From NCBI GenBank assembly GCA_017621075.1, contig JAGATV010000057.1, forward strand, positions 1-64,000: DNA of 64,000 bases, read 5' to 3'. This DNA comes from Lachnospiraceae bacterium (GTDB lineage: Bacteria; Bacillota; Clostridia; Lachnospirales; Lachnospiraceae). The translations under genes and the position numbers were made by a program. Within the stretch, counting starts at the first letter, position 1, and each line of letters begins with the position of its first letter. Positions 1-8,201 of this stretch are shown one piece after another. The notes under the pieces were generated by a model. The model was not told the DNA's origin. It saw only the letters and a program-made list of their open reading frames with translations, and searched no databases.

Positions 1-4
1 ATAT

Positions 5-24
5 AACTGTAATGCATTACAGTT
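5..24. promoter_or_regulatory. 20-bp perfect palindrome
   Basis: A perfect 20-bp palindrome centred on TGCA, with arms AACTGTAATG and CATTACAGTT, sits at the left edge of the window. Its size and symmetry fit a dimeric repressor operator, but the gene it would control lies mostly outside the window. I do not recognise the regulator. Confidence 0.5.
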
Positions 25-57
25 TTGGTCTGGGCGTAAGCTCTTTGGACCACCGCA

Positions 58-84
58 GGCGGGAAGAATTTCCCGCCATTTTTA
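58..84 (+). terminator. Rho-independent terminator of the upstream gene
   Basis: Perfect 8-bp stem GGCGGGAA/TTCCCGCC with a 4-nt loop, followed by an AT-rich run with five T. It lies just upstream of the DUF3800 gene and would end transcription coming from the left. The T-tract is interrupted, so strength is uncertain. Confidence 0.6.
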
Positions 85-110
85 CTATTATGAGAGTTTT
101 GGAGGAGTTA

Positions 111-791
111 ATGAAAGAACTCAGTGTATTTATAGATGAATCAGGAGACTTTGGAGAAATAACCGAACGACCTGCGTACTATTTGGTGACGCTTTTGTTT
201 CATGACCAGAAGAATGAAATTGCTTCTAACGTAAAAAAACTCGAGGATAGTACCAAGAATTCCGGATTTGATTTTGAATATATCCATACGGGACCTGTTA
301 TCAGACGAGAGGATGTATTTTCGGGATTATCCATTGATGAACGCAGAAAGCTACTTTTTAAGATGTTGAATTTTATCACCAATAGCCCAATTACATATGA
401 GGTTGCCGTTGTAAATCGAAAGGAAGCACCGGATAAGATTTCGCTTTCCGGTAGATTAGGGCGTGAAATCTCAAACGTGATAGAAAAGAACAAAACGTTT
501 TTTGATGGGTTTGACAAAATTATTGTATATTACGACAATGGTCAAATTGAACTCGGAGCAATTCTAAATACAGTATTTTCAATTCATTTTTCCAATATTG
601 AGTTTCGGAAAGCAGAACCACAAAAATATCGTTTGTTACAAGCAGCTGATTTTATTTGTAGTATGGAACTTCTAAAAATCAAGAAGAGTGAAAATCGTTT
701 AAGCAAGTCAGAAAAACAATTTTTCTATAAATCACAGGAGTTGAAGAAAACCTTCTTTAAAACAGTTGATAAGAAACGTTTGAGAAAATGA
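111..791 (+). CDS. DUF3800 domain-containing protein
   Basis: The product is about 226 residues and matches the DUF3800 family in three places: FIDESG near the N-terminus (residues 6-11), VYYDNGQ in the middle and LLQAADFICSMEL near the C-terminus. These acidic motifs are thought to form an RNase H-like active site; the substrate of the family is not established, and members often sit in mobile or defence islands. I chose the ATG at 111 because GGAGG lies 5 nt upstream and the DUF3800 core begins at once; the longer reading from 12 would run through the terminator hairpin at 58-84. The gene is AT-rich compared with the genes from 3 kb onward, consistent with horizontal transfer. No partner gene is apparent. 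Confidence 0.75.
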   Translation: MKELSVFIDESGDFGEITERPAYYLVTLLFHDQKNEIASNVKKLEDSTKNSGFDFEYIHTGPVIRREDVFSGLSIDERRKLLFKMLNFITNSPITYEVAVVNRKEAPDKISLSGRLGREISNVIEKNKTFFDGFDKIIVYYDNGQIELGAILNTVFSIHFSNIEFRKAEPQKYRLLQAADFICSMELLKIKKSENRLSKSEKQFFYKSQELKKTFFKTVDKKRLRK

Positions 792-802
792 TGTCATCAT
801 CG

Positions 803-845
803 TTTTCCCTTATGACTTCCCTACAAGGGAAAATATAAGGGAAAA
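803..845. repeat. Nested inverted repeat between DUF3800 and GNAT genes
   Basis: An outer 11-bp perfect repeat (TTTTCCCTTAT at 803-813, ATAAGGGAAAA at 835-845) encloses an inner 6-bp repeat (TTCCCT at 817-822, AGGGAA at 826-831). No U-tract follows on the plus strand. It could be an RNA structure, a weak terminator or an operator; the function is unknown. Confidence 0.45.
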
Positions 846-942
846 GTGACAATTACATATATGTTGATAGGCGTAAAAGCCTGAAAACACCAGAAAGTTA
901 GTAAAATGCACGAACAATTCTAAGTTGGCGAGGTAATGCATT

Positions 943-1398
943 ATGTTTCTTAGAATGTATAATACTTCTGATTGTGAGTATTTAGCAGAATTATTTTATC
1001 AAACAGTTCATAATGTAAATGCCAAAGACTATACAAAAGAACAATTAGATGTATGGGCAACCGGCAATGTGAACTTGAATGAATGGGATAAATCTTTTTT
1101 GGAACATTTTACAATAGTTGCTATCAAAAATGAGATTATTGTAGGTTTTGGAGATATTGATAAAACTGGATATCTTGACAGATTATATGTCCACAAAGAT
1201 TATCAAAGACAAGGTATTGCTTCTGCTATCTGCGATGAATTGGAACAACAAGCCAATGCAAATAAAATAGTAACACACGCATCTATTACTGCTAAAACGT
1301 TCTTTGAACAAAGAGGATATAGAGTAATAAAAGGCCAACAAGTTCTTAGAAATGGAATTTCTTTGACGAACTATGTAATGGAGAAACAAAAAATTTAA
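943..1398 (+). CDS. GNAT family N-acetyltransferase
   Basis: A 151-residue GNAT acetyltransferase of the small YafP-like type. The acetyl-CoA-binding motif A is clear: LDRLYVHKDYQRQGIASAIC, about residues 79-98, with the Q/RxxGxA core. The C-terminal AKTFFEQRGYRV stretch is typical motif B. The acceptor substrate cannot be predicted. GAGG lies 11 nt before the ATG, which is a rather long spacing. The gene is AT-rich like its neighbours, and a broken kinase gene follows within 25 nt, suggesting an accessory cassette. Confidence 0.8.
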   Translation: MFLRMYNTSDCEYLAELFYQTVHNVNAKDYTKEQLDVWATGNVNLNEWDKSFLEHFTIVAIKNEIIVGFGDIDKTGYLDRLYVHKDYQRQGIASAICDELEQQANANKIVTHASITAKTFFEQRGYRVIKGQQVLRNGISLTNYVMEKQKI

Positions 1399-1420
1399 CT
1401 TGTGAAAATGGAAGAGAACA

Positions 1421-1858
1421 ATGATTATTTTGATTACAGGAGCATCACATACTGGAAAGACTGCCCTTGCTCAGAAATTACTCCAATGAGTGATGATGCA
1501 GGCCTCACAGATTATTTATGGCCGATTGTTCGTGAAATGATCAAAACTGCCATAGAGAACAAGCAGAATCTTATTATTGAGGGGTGCTATATTCCTTTTG
1601 ATTGGCCTAAGGACTTTGCAAAGGAATATCTTGATAACATTTAGATGCTATTGCCTTGTAATGAGCGAGGACTACATAAGAAATCACTTTTCGGACATAA
1701 AGAGATATGCAAGGGTTATTGAAAATCGTTTAGATGACGAAGAGTGTACTTTGGAAAGTGTGTTAAAGGATAATTCTCACATTTTGGAACTTGCTGTAAA
1801 GCATAATATAAATTATGTGCTTATTGATGATAAGTACGAAATTGAGATTGATTTATAA
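1421..1858 (+). pseudogene. Broken P-loop nucleotide kinase-like gene (deletion plus frameshift)
   Basis: Three reading-frame pieces together resemble one small P-loop kinase. Piece one starts at ATG 1421, carries a Walker A motif (GASHTGKT) and ends at a TGA at 1487-1489. Piece two continues in another frame from about 1484 (PMSDD...LTDYLWPIVREM...IIEGCYIPFDW) and stops at TAG 1642-1644. Piece three returns to the first frame (CYCLVMSEDYIRNHF...VIENRLDDEECT...LIDDKYEIEIDL) and ends at 1858. From memory of such kinases, about 25 residues (the region after the P-loop) are missing at the first junction, so that joint looks like a deletion; the second is a simple frameshift at about 1635-1645. 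The substrate of the intact family is uncertain. The gene cannot give a full product without two frame changes. Confidence 0.75.
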
Positions 1859-1905
1859 CGACCGATCTCAATTGATAGATTGCTGTTGTAATAATAAATT
1901 ATTTC

Positions 1906-1946
1906 AAGGCTACCCACTCCCCCAAAAACAGTTGATAGCCTTTGCT
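1906..1946 (+). terminator. Hairpin after the broken kinase gene, possibly a terminator or repeat copy
   Basis: Stem AAGGCTA (1906-1912) pairs with TAGCCTT (1936-1942) around a 23-nt pyrimidine-rich loop. Only a short T run follows. A related sequence recurs at 2810-2847, so this may be a dispersed palindromic element rather than a simple terminator. Confidence 0.35.
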
Positions 1947-1995
1947 AAATTACATTACCGGAAATTCTCTAAATAATCATGAAGGGAGCAAATGA

Positions 1996-2772
1996 ATGAA
2001 AAGGATAAGCGTAGCTTTCTGTTTTTCTGTTTTAGGCGTGTGTCTGGTACTTTCAGGCTGTGGGACAAAGGAGCAGCCGGCGGAAATACCATCACAGACT
2101 GTAATTGCGGAAACAATATCAGAGAATGTTACAGAAGATAATGGGGAAAGGGATGATCCTACAGAAGTTCTGGTTCCTTCCAAAGAGGAAGTTCTTGCTA
2201 TGCGAGAAACTGTATTAGAAGGAATGTCGGATGAGGAGATAGAGAGGCTGACGGAGAATATTAAAGTGGCTAATCTTCAGTTGGAATCTGCGTATCTGAA
2301 TGATAATATTTTTGATAAGCTGTCGGATAAAGACAGCCTTTATTGGAATTATTTTGATCAGAAAGGTGATATACAGATAGGCTGGACATATGACGGAAGT
2401 TATTCTGAAAGGAAAGCAATCATGGAAGCCGAAGGTATCTCTCAAAGTGAATTTTATGAGAAATATGGTACGCCTGTAATGGAATATAACAGATTTGATG
2501 CAACTAATTTCATAAATCTGATCCAAGATATGCAGAGCTCAGTACATAATGAGTTGCTGGCTGCCGACCTTCAGCAATTGATCGATTTGACAAGTTTAGC
2601 AGCAGAAACCCACGAGATGGAGTATGCAAATGAGATTTACAAAATCCTTCATGATTTAGATTACTTCCTTTTGAGATATGGGATCGAGGATGTTGGAAAG
2701 TATACGAAGGACGGCAGCGTAGTTTCAACATATTATGGTGTACTCAATGTTTATGGGGCCGATTCTCTGTAG
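1996..2772 (+). CDS. Lipoprotein of unknown function
   Basis: A 258-residue protein with a lipoprotein signal peptide: basic MKR start, hydrophobic core and lipobox LSGC with the lipidated cysteine at residue 22. A short acidic, Glu/Thr-rich linker (about 25-60) leads to a mainly helical acidic domain rich in Asp, Glu, Tyr and Leu. I recognise no catalytic motif or family. It should be anchored to the outer face of the cytoplasmic membrane. The ribosome binding site is GAAGGGAG upstream of ATG 1996; a second ATG at 1992 is out of frame. It stands alone between the broken kinase gene and the XRE regulator, and has no obvious partner. Confidence 0.7.
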   Translation: MKRISVAFCFSVLGVCLVLSGCGTKEQPAEIPSQTVIAETISENVTEDNGERDDPTEVLVPSKEEVLAMRETVLEGMSDEEIERLTENIKVANLQLESAYLNDNIFDKLSDKDSLYWNYFDQKGDIQIGWTYDGSYSERKAIMEAEGISQSEFYEKYGTPVMEYNRFDATNFINLIQDMQSSVHNELLAADLQQLIDLTSLAAETHEMEYANEIYKILHDLDYFLLRYGIEDVGKYTKDGSVVSTYYGVLNVYGADSL

Positions 2773-2862
2773 GAAGTGATAGAGATCGGGTCATTTGTAA
2801 AATGAAATGCTACCCCCGGTTGCCAAAAGGAACGCCACAGTTGGTAGATATCCGAACCTCTT

Positions 2863-2885
2863 TTTGATAAAATAGAGATATCAAA
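2863..2885. promoter_or_regulatory. Inverted repeat upstream of the XRE gene
   Basis: TTTGATA (2863-2869) and TATCAAA (2879-2885) are perfect 7-bp arms with a 9-nt spacer, 18 nt before the XRE start codon. The position suits an autoregulatory operator, but the adjacent regulator has lost its DNA-reading helix, so the binder may be another protein. Confidence 0.4.
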
Positions 2886-2902
2886 GGTAAGGAGAGACTG
2901 CT

Positions 2903-3454
2903 ATGAAATTATCGGAAAAAATACAGCAGCTGAGAAAGGACAAAGGGTATACCCAGGAAGAACTGGCGGAGCTTTGCAAGGTTTTGAGCCGGATCTTCGG
3001 GGTGTCGGTGGATGTGCTGGTAAAGGATGAGCTGACTGTGGGGGATGTCAGGGAAGTCCGTTCCTGTGGTCAAAAGGCGATTGGAGAAAGCACGCCGGCC
3101 ATCTATGAAGGCTTGTTAATAAAAGAAAGTATCGATGATGAAAATATCCTGGACCTTATGGAGATCAACAAGGTCGAACTTTGGAAAACCAATGACAGAC
3201 CTAAGTACTGGACGGCATTAACGTTTACCTCCCGCTGTCCTGATTTCCCGGAGCGGATATCCCGGACCATGATTTCCCGCGAGGAACCGGGGGGAAACTG
3301 GTTTGTGGATTTTAAAGCCGGTAATGTAAAATACATTGTGTTCCGAGATCTGGTACTGAAATATACCATTGGCAATGAGGCGGAAAAGAGAGCGGTCTGC
3401 GATAAGTGCCGGGAACTGGGGATCCCGGATGCGCAGATGCAATGGGCGGAATAA
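2903..3454 (+). CDS. XRE-type regulator with an in-frame deletion in its helix-turn-helix
   Basis: The first 25 residues (KIQQLRKDKGYTQEELAEL) are the opening helices of an XRE-family DNA-binding domain. The sequence then jumps directly to VLSRIFGVSVDVLVKDEL, which normally follows the end of the domain. The intervening recognition helix (typically ...VSRQAISKWE...P) is absent without a frameshift, so about 20-25 residues appear to have been deleted. The remaining 140 residues form an uncharacterised C-terminal domain with several Cys (CDKCRELGIP near the end). Without the recognition helix, sequence-specific DNA binding is doubtful. A good ribosome binding site (AAGGAGAG) precedes the ATG. 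The ABC exporter genes start 38 nt downstream, so this was probably their regulator. Confidence 0.7.
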   Translation: MKLSEKIQQLRKDKGYTQEELAELCKVLSRIFGVSVDVLVKDELTVGDVREVRSCGQKAIGESTPAIYEGLLIKESIDDENILDLMEINKVELWKTNDRPKYWTALTFTSRCPDFPERISRTMISREEPGGNWFVDFKAGNVKYIVFRDLVLKYTIGNEAEKRAVCDKCRELGIPDAQMQWAE

Positions 3455-3492
3455 AACTGTTTCAATTGAGATTTTCAATGAGGGAGTGGATG

Positions 3493-5211
3493 ATGAAAAA
3501 GCATTACTTTTTAAAGTGCGCACTGCGTTACAGTGGCTATTTTTTGGTGTCTCTGTTGCTATCCTATCTGCTGGCAGATATTATTGTGCGGGGCAATGAC
3601 ATCATTGCCGGAGCGGTGGATACTCTGCTTTTGGGAGGACAGGTGCAGTTTAGCGCATTTCTGGGGCTGTTCCTTGGTCTGACCCTGTTGGGCATCCTGG
3701 CGGCTTTCACAAAGAGCATTATGGTGTCCAAATTCAGCATCAAGGTGCAGACCCGCTACAAAAGACTGGTGGCGCAGAAGCTGTACCGTCTGGAATACAA
3801 ATATTTCGATCAGAACGGTTCGGCATCTGTCATCAACAAGGTGAATTCGGACATTGCGGTAACAGATCAACTGCTGGGGGAGACCCTTCCCGATATCTGT
3901 ACCAGTGCCATAGAATTGTTGACTTATGCGGTCTATGTGGGCAGGTTGAACGGAAAACTGCTGCTTTTGATGCTGTTATGCTATCCGGCGGTGCTGTGGT
4001 TCACGGATTATGTGGCCAGAAAGATGACCAGCTTGAGAAAGACATACCGCCAGAAGGTGGATGCCATCACGGAGATCTCCCAGGATTGCATGAGCGGTAT
4101 CCTGGTGCTTCGCACTTTCGGCGCAGAGGACCATTTCCAGAAAAAGCTGGACGAGGCGGCGGAAGCCCTGGTAGAAAACGAAGAGAAGCGTACCAGGATG
4201 TCCAATACGGTCATCATTACCAGAAGAATCCTTCAGTGGCTCCCCAATATCATCTGTGCGGTGTATGCCTATACGTTAGTGCGTGGAGGAGCCTTGAGCG
4301 TGGGACAGCTGATGGCATTCATTATCATTCTGGAGCGGTTTGTGAACGCATTCGTGGGTCTGCCCTTCGGTATCGTGGATGCCAGGGAACATTGGGTATG
4401 CGTGGAGCGTGTGGAAAAGATACTCAATGAAAAAGAGGAGGAAAGCGGTACTCGGACAAGCGGGGCCGGCCAAAATGAGAATGAGGTCATAGCTTTTGAC
4501 AACGTGAGCTTTGAATACATGGAAAATGTCCCGGTGCTCAGAGGGATTTCCTTTGCCATTCCCAGGGAGAGCACCGTTGCCTTTGTGGGGGAGTCCGGGG
4601 GTGGCAAGAGCACGATCTTTCATATCCTTTGTGGATTTTACCCCATTGTATCCGGGGAGTATCGTCTGTTGGGACGAAAGTTTCAGGAATGGGATATAGA
4701 GGCTGCCAGAAAGCAGATTGCCCTGGTGTCCCAGAATGTATTCCTGTTTCCGACTTCCATATACGAAAATGTCAGATACGGCAATCGGAATGTGGACAAA
4801 GAGGAGGTCATCGAAGCCTGCAAATATGCCAGGATACATGATTTTATCATGAGTCTGCCTGAGGGGTATGATACCGTAGTGGGGGAGAGAGGCATCCTCT
4901 TGTCGGGGGGAGAGAGACAGCGTATTTCCATTGCCAGGGCCTTTTTGAAAGATGCGCCCATCCTTCTTTTGGATGAGCCCACCTCTGCGGTGGATGTGGA
5001 GACGGAGAAGCTGATCCAGGAGGCGTTGGAAGTCCTTAGGAAGAACAGGACCTGTATCATCATAGCCCACCGCCTGTCCACCATACGGAAGGTAGACCGC
5101 ATCATGGTGTTGAAGGACGGCGTTGTGGCGGAAGCCGGCACCCACCGGGAACTGATGGACCTGGGAGGCCTTTACGCCGGAATGTACGGGAAGGAGGTGC
5201 AGGAGGCATGA
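3493..5211 (+). CDS. ABC exporter half-transporter, subunit A
   Basis: A 572-residue type IV ABC exporter with an N-terminal six-helix membrane domain fused to a nucleotide-binding domain. The ATPase motifs are complete: Walker A GESGGGKST (about 366), signature LLSGGERQR (about 470), Walker B ILLLDEPTSAVD with catalytic Glu, and H-loop IIAHRLST. I place the start at ATG 3493, 6 nt after AGGGAG; an ATG at 3490 is too close to it and the longer reading from 3406 overlaps the upstream gene. It overlaps the next half-transporter by 4 nt, so the two probably form a heterodimer. Substrate cannot be inferred. Confidence 0.88.
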   Translation: MKKHYFLKCALRYSGYFLVSLLLSYLLADIIVRGNDIIAGAVDTLLLGGQVQFSAFLGLFLGLTLLGILAAFTKSIMVSKFSIKVQTRYKRLVAQKLYRLEYKYFDQNGSASVINKVNSDIAVTDQLLGETLPDICTSAIELLTYAVYVGRLNGKLLLLMLLCYPAVLWFTDYVARKMTSLRKTYRQKVDAITEISQDCMSGILVLRTFGAEDHFQKKLDEAAEALVENEEKRTRMSNTVIITRRILQWLPNIICAVYAYTLVRGGALSVGQLMAFIIILERFVNAFVGLPFGIVDAREHWVCVERVEKILNEKEEESGTRTSGAGQNENEVIAFDNVSFEYMENVPVLRGISFAIPRESTVAFVGESGGGKSTIFHILCGFYPIVSGEYRLLGRKFQEWDIEAARKQIALVSQNVFLFPTSIYENVRYGNRNVDKEEVIEACKYARIHDFIMSLPEGYDTVVGERGILLSGGERQRISIARAFLKDAPILLLDEPTSAVDVETEKLIQEALEVLRKNRTCIIIAHRLSTIRKVDRIMVLKDGVVAEAGTHRELMDLGGLYAGMYGKEVQEA

Positions 5212-6902
5212 AGACCTGGAAATTGTTCCTGCGGACTATGAAAGTCATGGAAAAGCGCTGCGTCATCTATCTGTTGGGGATCTTTTTCATGAGTACATGC
5301 TGGGCCATGTTTTCGGTGATGTCCTCCCTGTTGATGAAAAATGTGGTGGATGCCGCCCAGACCGGGGACTCCCGGAGGATGCTGTACGTCATTATCGGCA
5401 ATGTGGCCGGTGGTGTGATTTCCCTGCTGTTATACAGAAAGGCAGCAGTGGTCTACAACGTGGAGGCAAAGCGGGCGTTTGGCAAGCTGAGCATCCTGCT
5501 GTTCCACCATGAGGTGCGCCTTCCCTACAGCTACTATGAGACTCATCACAGCGGGGATTTTATGTCCAAGCTGTCTTACGATCTGGAAAAGGCGTCCAGT
5601 ATCTACGGCTCCAGGCTGAGAAGGACGGTGGCACCCATCCTGCAGGTTATCGTGTATCTGATCCCTATGATGATCCTAAGCTGGCAGATCACTCTGTGCC
5701 TGATCGGCGTCAATATTTTGACTTTGATAGTCAATACACTGTTCATCGCACCCATCAAGAAAGTCACTAAGCAGTTGTCCGCCACCAATGGCAGAATGAC
5801 GGAAAAACTGTCCAATCTCCTGCAGGGAATGGAGCAGGCCAGAATGTATGAAGCCGGGAAAAATACGGTGGAAGAGTTTCTGACGGAAAACGAGGCTTAT
5901 GCCAAGCAGAGCAACCGCAGGATCCTGTATACAGCCTGTCTGGAGGGCGGAAATAAAGGCTTTGACCTGTTGTGTGCCTTGACCTTTCTGATGTTGGGCA
6001 TCTTCTTTGTCCAGAACGGTTACACCACACTGGGGTCATTGACTGCCATCTATGCGCTGTACGGCAGCTTTTCCAATCAGTTTTTGCAGTTGGGAAGATA
6101 CCTGCCGGAGCTGATCGGCTGCCTGGCCAATGCCCAGAATATCTTTGATTTTCTGGAGGAGGCAGAGGAACCGGATAACTGGTACGAGGGGCAGAAGGCA
6201 GCAGGAACGGAAGTGACGGAGGATTTCTTACGCATTTGGGACCTTGCTTTCTGTTACAGGGAGGATAAGCCTCTCCTGCAGCATTTTTCCATGGAAATGA
6301 AGCCGGGGGAGAGCATTGCAGTCACCGGACCTTCCGGTTGTGGGAAATCCACCTTGTCCAAGTTATTGTTAGGACTTTATCCCTTTCAGGGCGGAGAGAT
6401 CAGACTGGCGGGAAGGTCTTATTATGATCTGACCAATGAAGAGATCAGACAGAGGATTGCTTATGTACCCCAGGAACCCTATCTGTTCAACCTGTCCATC
6501 AAAGAAAATATCCGCATGGGGAAACCGGATGCCTCAGAGGAGGAGATCATCCGGGCTGCAAAGCTGGCCCATGCCCATGAATTTATCGAAAAGCTGGAAG
6601 AAGGCTATGATACTAACGTAGGTGAGCGCGGCAACCGCCTGTCCGGGGGACAGAGACAGCGCATTGCCATTGCCAGGGCAATCCTGAAGGATGCACCGCT
6701 GATCCTGTTGGATGAGGCCACCTCGGCACTGGACAATGAATCGGAACAGCTGGTGAACGATGCGTTAAAAGGGCTGAAAGGAAGCCGGAATATCATCATG
6801 ATCGCACATAGACCGTCCACCATCGCATTGGCGGACCGGGTATGTGTTTTTCCGGAAAATCCCGGCCTGACCGAAAAGGAAAGGGTAAAGACCCGGACCT
6901 AA
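5208..6902 (+). CDS. ABC exporter half-transporter, subunit B
   Basis: A 564-residue partner of the preceding gene, with the same membrane-domain plus ATPase layout. Walker A is GPSGCGKST (about 374), the signature is RLSGGQRQR, Walker B is LILLDEATSALD and the H-loop is MIAHRPST, so this subunit also keeps the catalytic residues and both ATP sites could hydrolyse. The ATGA overlap with subunit A indicates translational coupling. A strong terminator follows at 6941. The pair probably exports a drug, peptide or lipid; no peptidase domain is fused, which argues against a bacteriocin-processing transporter. Confidence 0.88.
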   Translation: MKTWKLFLRTMKVMEKRCVIYLLGIFFMSTCWAMFSVMSSLLMKNVVDAAQTGDSRRMLYVIIGNVAGGVISLLLYRKAAVVYNVEAKRAFGKLSILLFHHEVRLPYSYYETHHSGDFMSKLSYDLEKASSIYGSRLRRTVAPILQVIVYLIPMMILSWQITLCLIGVNILTLIVNTLFIAPIKKVTKQLSATNGRMTEKLSNLLQGMEQARMYEAGKNTVEEFLTENEAYAKQSNRRILYTACLEGGNKGFDLLCALTFLMLGIFFVQNGYTTLGSLTAIYALYGSFSNQFLQLGRYLPELIGCLANAQNIFDFLEEAEEPDNWYEGQKAAGTEVTEDFLRIWDLAFCYREDKPLLQHFSMEMKPGESIAVTGPSGCGKSTLSKLLLGLYPFQGGEIRLAGRSYYDLTNEEIRQRIAYVPQEPYLFNLSIKENIRMGKPDASEEEIIRAAKLAHAHEFIEKLEEGYDTNVGERGNRLSGGQRQRIAIARAILKDAPLILLDEATSALDNESEQLVNDALKGLKGSRNIIMIAHRPSTIALADRVCVFPENPGLTEKERVKTRT

Positions 6903-6940
6903 AACTACAGATCTAAGCTACCAACGCTTAAAACAGAAGG

Positions 6941-6978
6941 AAGCCGCATATACTATAAATGTAGTAATGCGGCTTTTT
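6941..6978 (+). terminator. Rho-independent terminator after the ABC exporter
   Basis: Stem AAGCCGCAT/ATGCGGCTT with an inner TACTA/TAGTA extension, followed by TTTTT. It separates the exporter operon from the superoxide dismutase gene. Confidence 0.85.
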
Positions 6979-7008
6979 GCGTACAATTTTGAAAGCGAGG
7001 AAATCATC

Positions 7009-7653
7009 ATGAGACAAGACAAATATCCCTTTGAAGCGCATCCCCTGCCATACACCTATGATGCCCTGATGCCGGTTCTGGACGAGGAGACGCTGCATTT
7101 TCACCACGATAAGCACTATCAGACTTATGTGGACAATCTGAACAAGGTGCTGTCAGAATATCCCCAGCTACAGGAAATGAGCCTTGAGGAACTGCTCCTT
7201 GGCATGGAGGAGGTGCCCGTGGCGGCCAAAGCAGCTGTCCGCAATAACGGCGGCGGGGTATTCAACCATGAACTGTATTTTGCTTCCATGAAAAATCCTG
7301 CGGGGCAGCAGCCGGAAGGAAAGCTGGCAGAGGCTGTCAACAGGGATTTTGGTTCCTTTGAACAGTGGAAGGAGCAGATGAAGCAGGCGGCGGTGAGCAA
7401 ATTTGGCTCCGGCTGGGCGTGGCTTATCGCCGATCCGGAAGGAAAGCTGGTGATCGTGCAGACTGCCAATCAGGATATCCCCGATCTTGCTGCTTATACC
7501 CCCATCCTTTTAGTGGATGTGTGGGAGCATGCCTATTACCTCCGGTACCGGAACAGAAGGGCGGATTATGTGGAGGGCTGGTTTTCCCTGATCAACTGGA
7601 AAAAGGCAGAAAAGAGATACACAGAGCGGAGAAAACAAGTTGCATCTTCTTAG
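7009..7653 (+). CDS. sodA: Superoxide dismutase (Fe/Mn family)
   Basis: A 214-residue Fe/Mn superoxide dismutase that converts superoxide to hydrogen peroxide and oxygen in the cytosol. The four metal ligands can be placed at His32 (FHHDKHY), His87 (FNHELYF), Asp170 and His174 (DVWEHAYYL). The C-terminal LRYRNRRADYVEGWFSLINW stretch is typical of the family. Which metal is used cannot be read reliably. The start at 7009 is chosen because GCGAGG precedes it and the conserved core starts soon after; a longer reading from 6967 would begin inside the upstream terminator. The gene appears to be a single-gene unit between two terminators, useful to an anaerobe during oxygen exposure. Confidence 0.9.
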   Translation: MRQDKYPFEAHPLPYTYDALMPVLDEETLHFHHDKHYQTYVDNLNKVLSEYPQLQEMSLEELLLGMEEVPVAAKAAVRNNGGGVFNHELYFASMKNPAGQQPEGKLAEAVNRDFGSFEQWKEQMKQAAVSKFGSGWAWLIADPEGKLVIVQTANQDIPDLAAYTPILLVDVWEHAYYLRYRNRRADYVEGWFSLINWKKAEKRYTERRKQVASS

Positions 7654-7684
7654 AAAAAAAGCTATAGTAAAATTGGAAGCGAAG

Positions 7685-7718
7685 ATTCCCCGTCGGCTGA
7701 TGTCGGTGGGGAATTTTC
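7685..7718 (+). terminator. Terminator after sodA
   Basis: Stem ATTCCCC (7685-7691) with GGGGAAT (7708-7714), followed by a short TTTC run. The U-tract is short, so termination may be partial. Confidence 0.6.
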
Positions 7719-7776
7719 ATAAGAGGGATATTCGGATGAGCAAAATGGTTAAAACATTTCCCAGAGGAGAATATTG

Positions 7777-8172
7777 ATGAAGACAAGAGAAGAAGCTCTG
7801 TTATACGGCCTGTCTTTCCCTGATACCTACCAGGACGCACCTTTTCATGATCCTAACTGGCAGTTGGTCCGGGTGAAGGGAAGCAGGAAGGCCTTTTTGT
7901 GGATTTATGAGCGTGGAGGCTGTGTCAATCTGAATGTGAAGGTCGATCCGGAGTGGAGAGATTTCTGGAGAAGTGCGTTTGACGCAGTACTTCCCGGATA
8001 TCATCAGAATAAGGACCATTGGAATACCATTATCCTGGATGGCTCCATACCGGATGAAGATATCAGGCGGATGATCGCAGAAAGCTATGATCTGGTAACA
8101 AAAGGCCCGAAGAAAACATTTGTCGGCAATCATTCACGAAGGCGGAAAGTATTGACAATTTCGCAAAATTAG
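7777..8172 (+). CDS. MmcQ/YjbR family DNA-binding-like protein
   Basis: A 131-residue member of the MmcQ/YjbR family (CyaY-like fold). Recognisable features are the N-terminal TREEALLYGLSFPDTYQDAPFHD stretch, the NLNVKVDPEW segment and the DHWNTIILDGSIPDEDIRRMIAESYDLV C-terminal half. The family is annotated as DNA-binding on structural grounds but its role is not established. AGAGGAGA lies 6 nt before ATG 7777; the TTG at 7774 is a less likely start. It may be cotranscribed with queH, which starts 29 nt after its end. Confidence 0.8.
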   Translation: MKTREEALLYGLSFPDTYQDAPFHDPNWQLVRVKGSRKAFLWIYERGGCVNLNVKVDPEWRDFWRSAFDAVLPGYHQNKDHWNTIILDGSIPDEDIRRMIAESYDLVTKGPKKTFVGNHSRRRKVLTISQN

Positions 8173-8201
8173 AGGATGATAGAAGAGACATTTTTCAGAA
8201 G

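Noticed and set aside
4276-5145. Long minus-strand reading frame (289 codons) inside the first ABC exporter gene
   Set aside because: It is antisense to a complete, motif-bearing ABC ATPase and has no recognisable domain.
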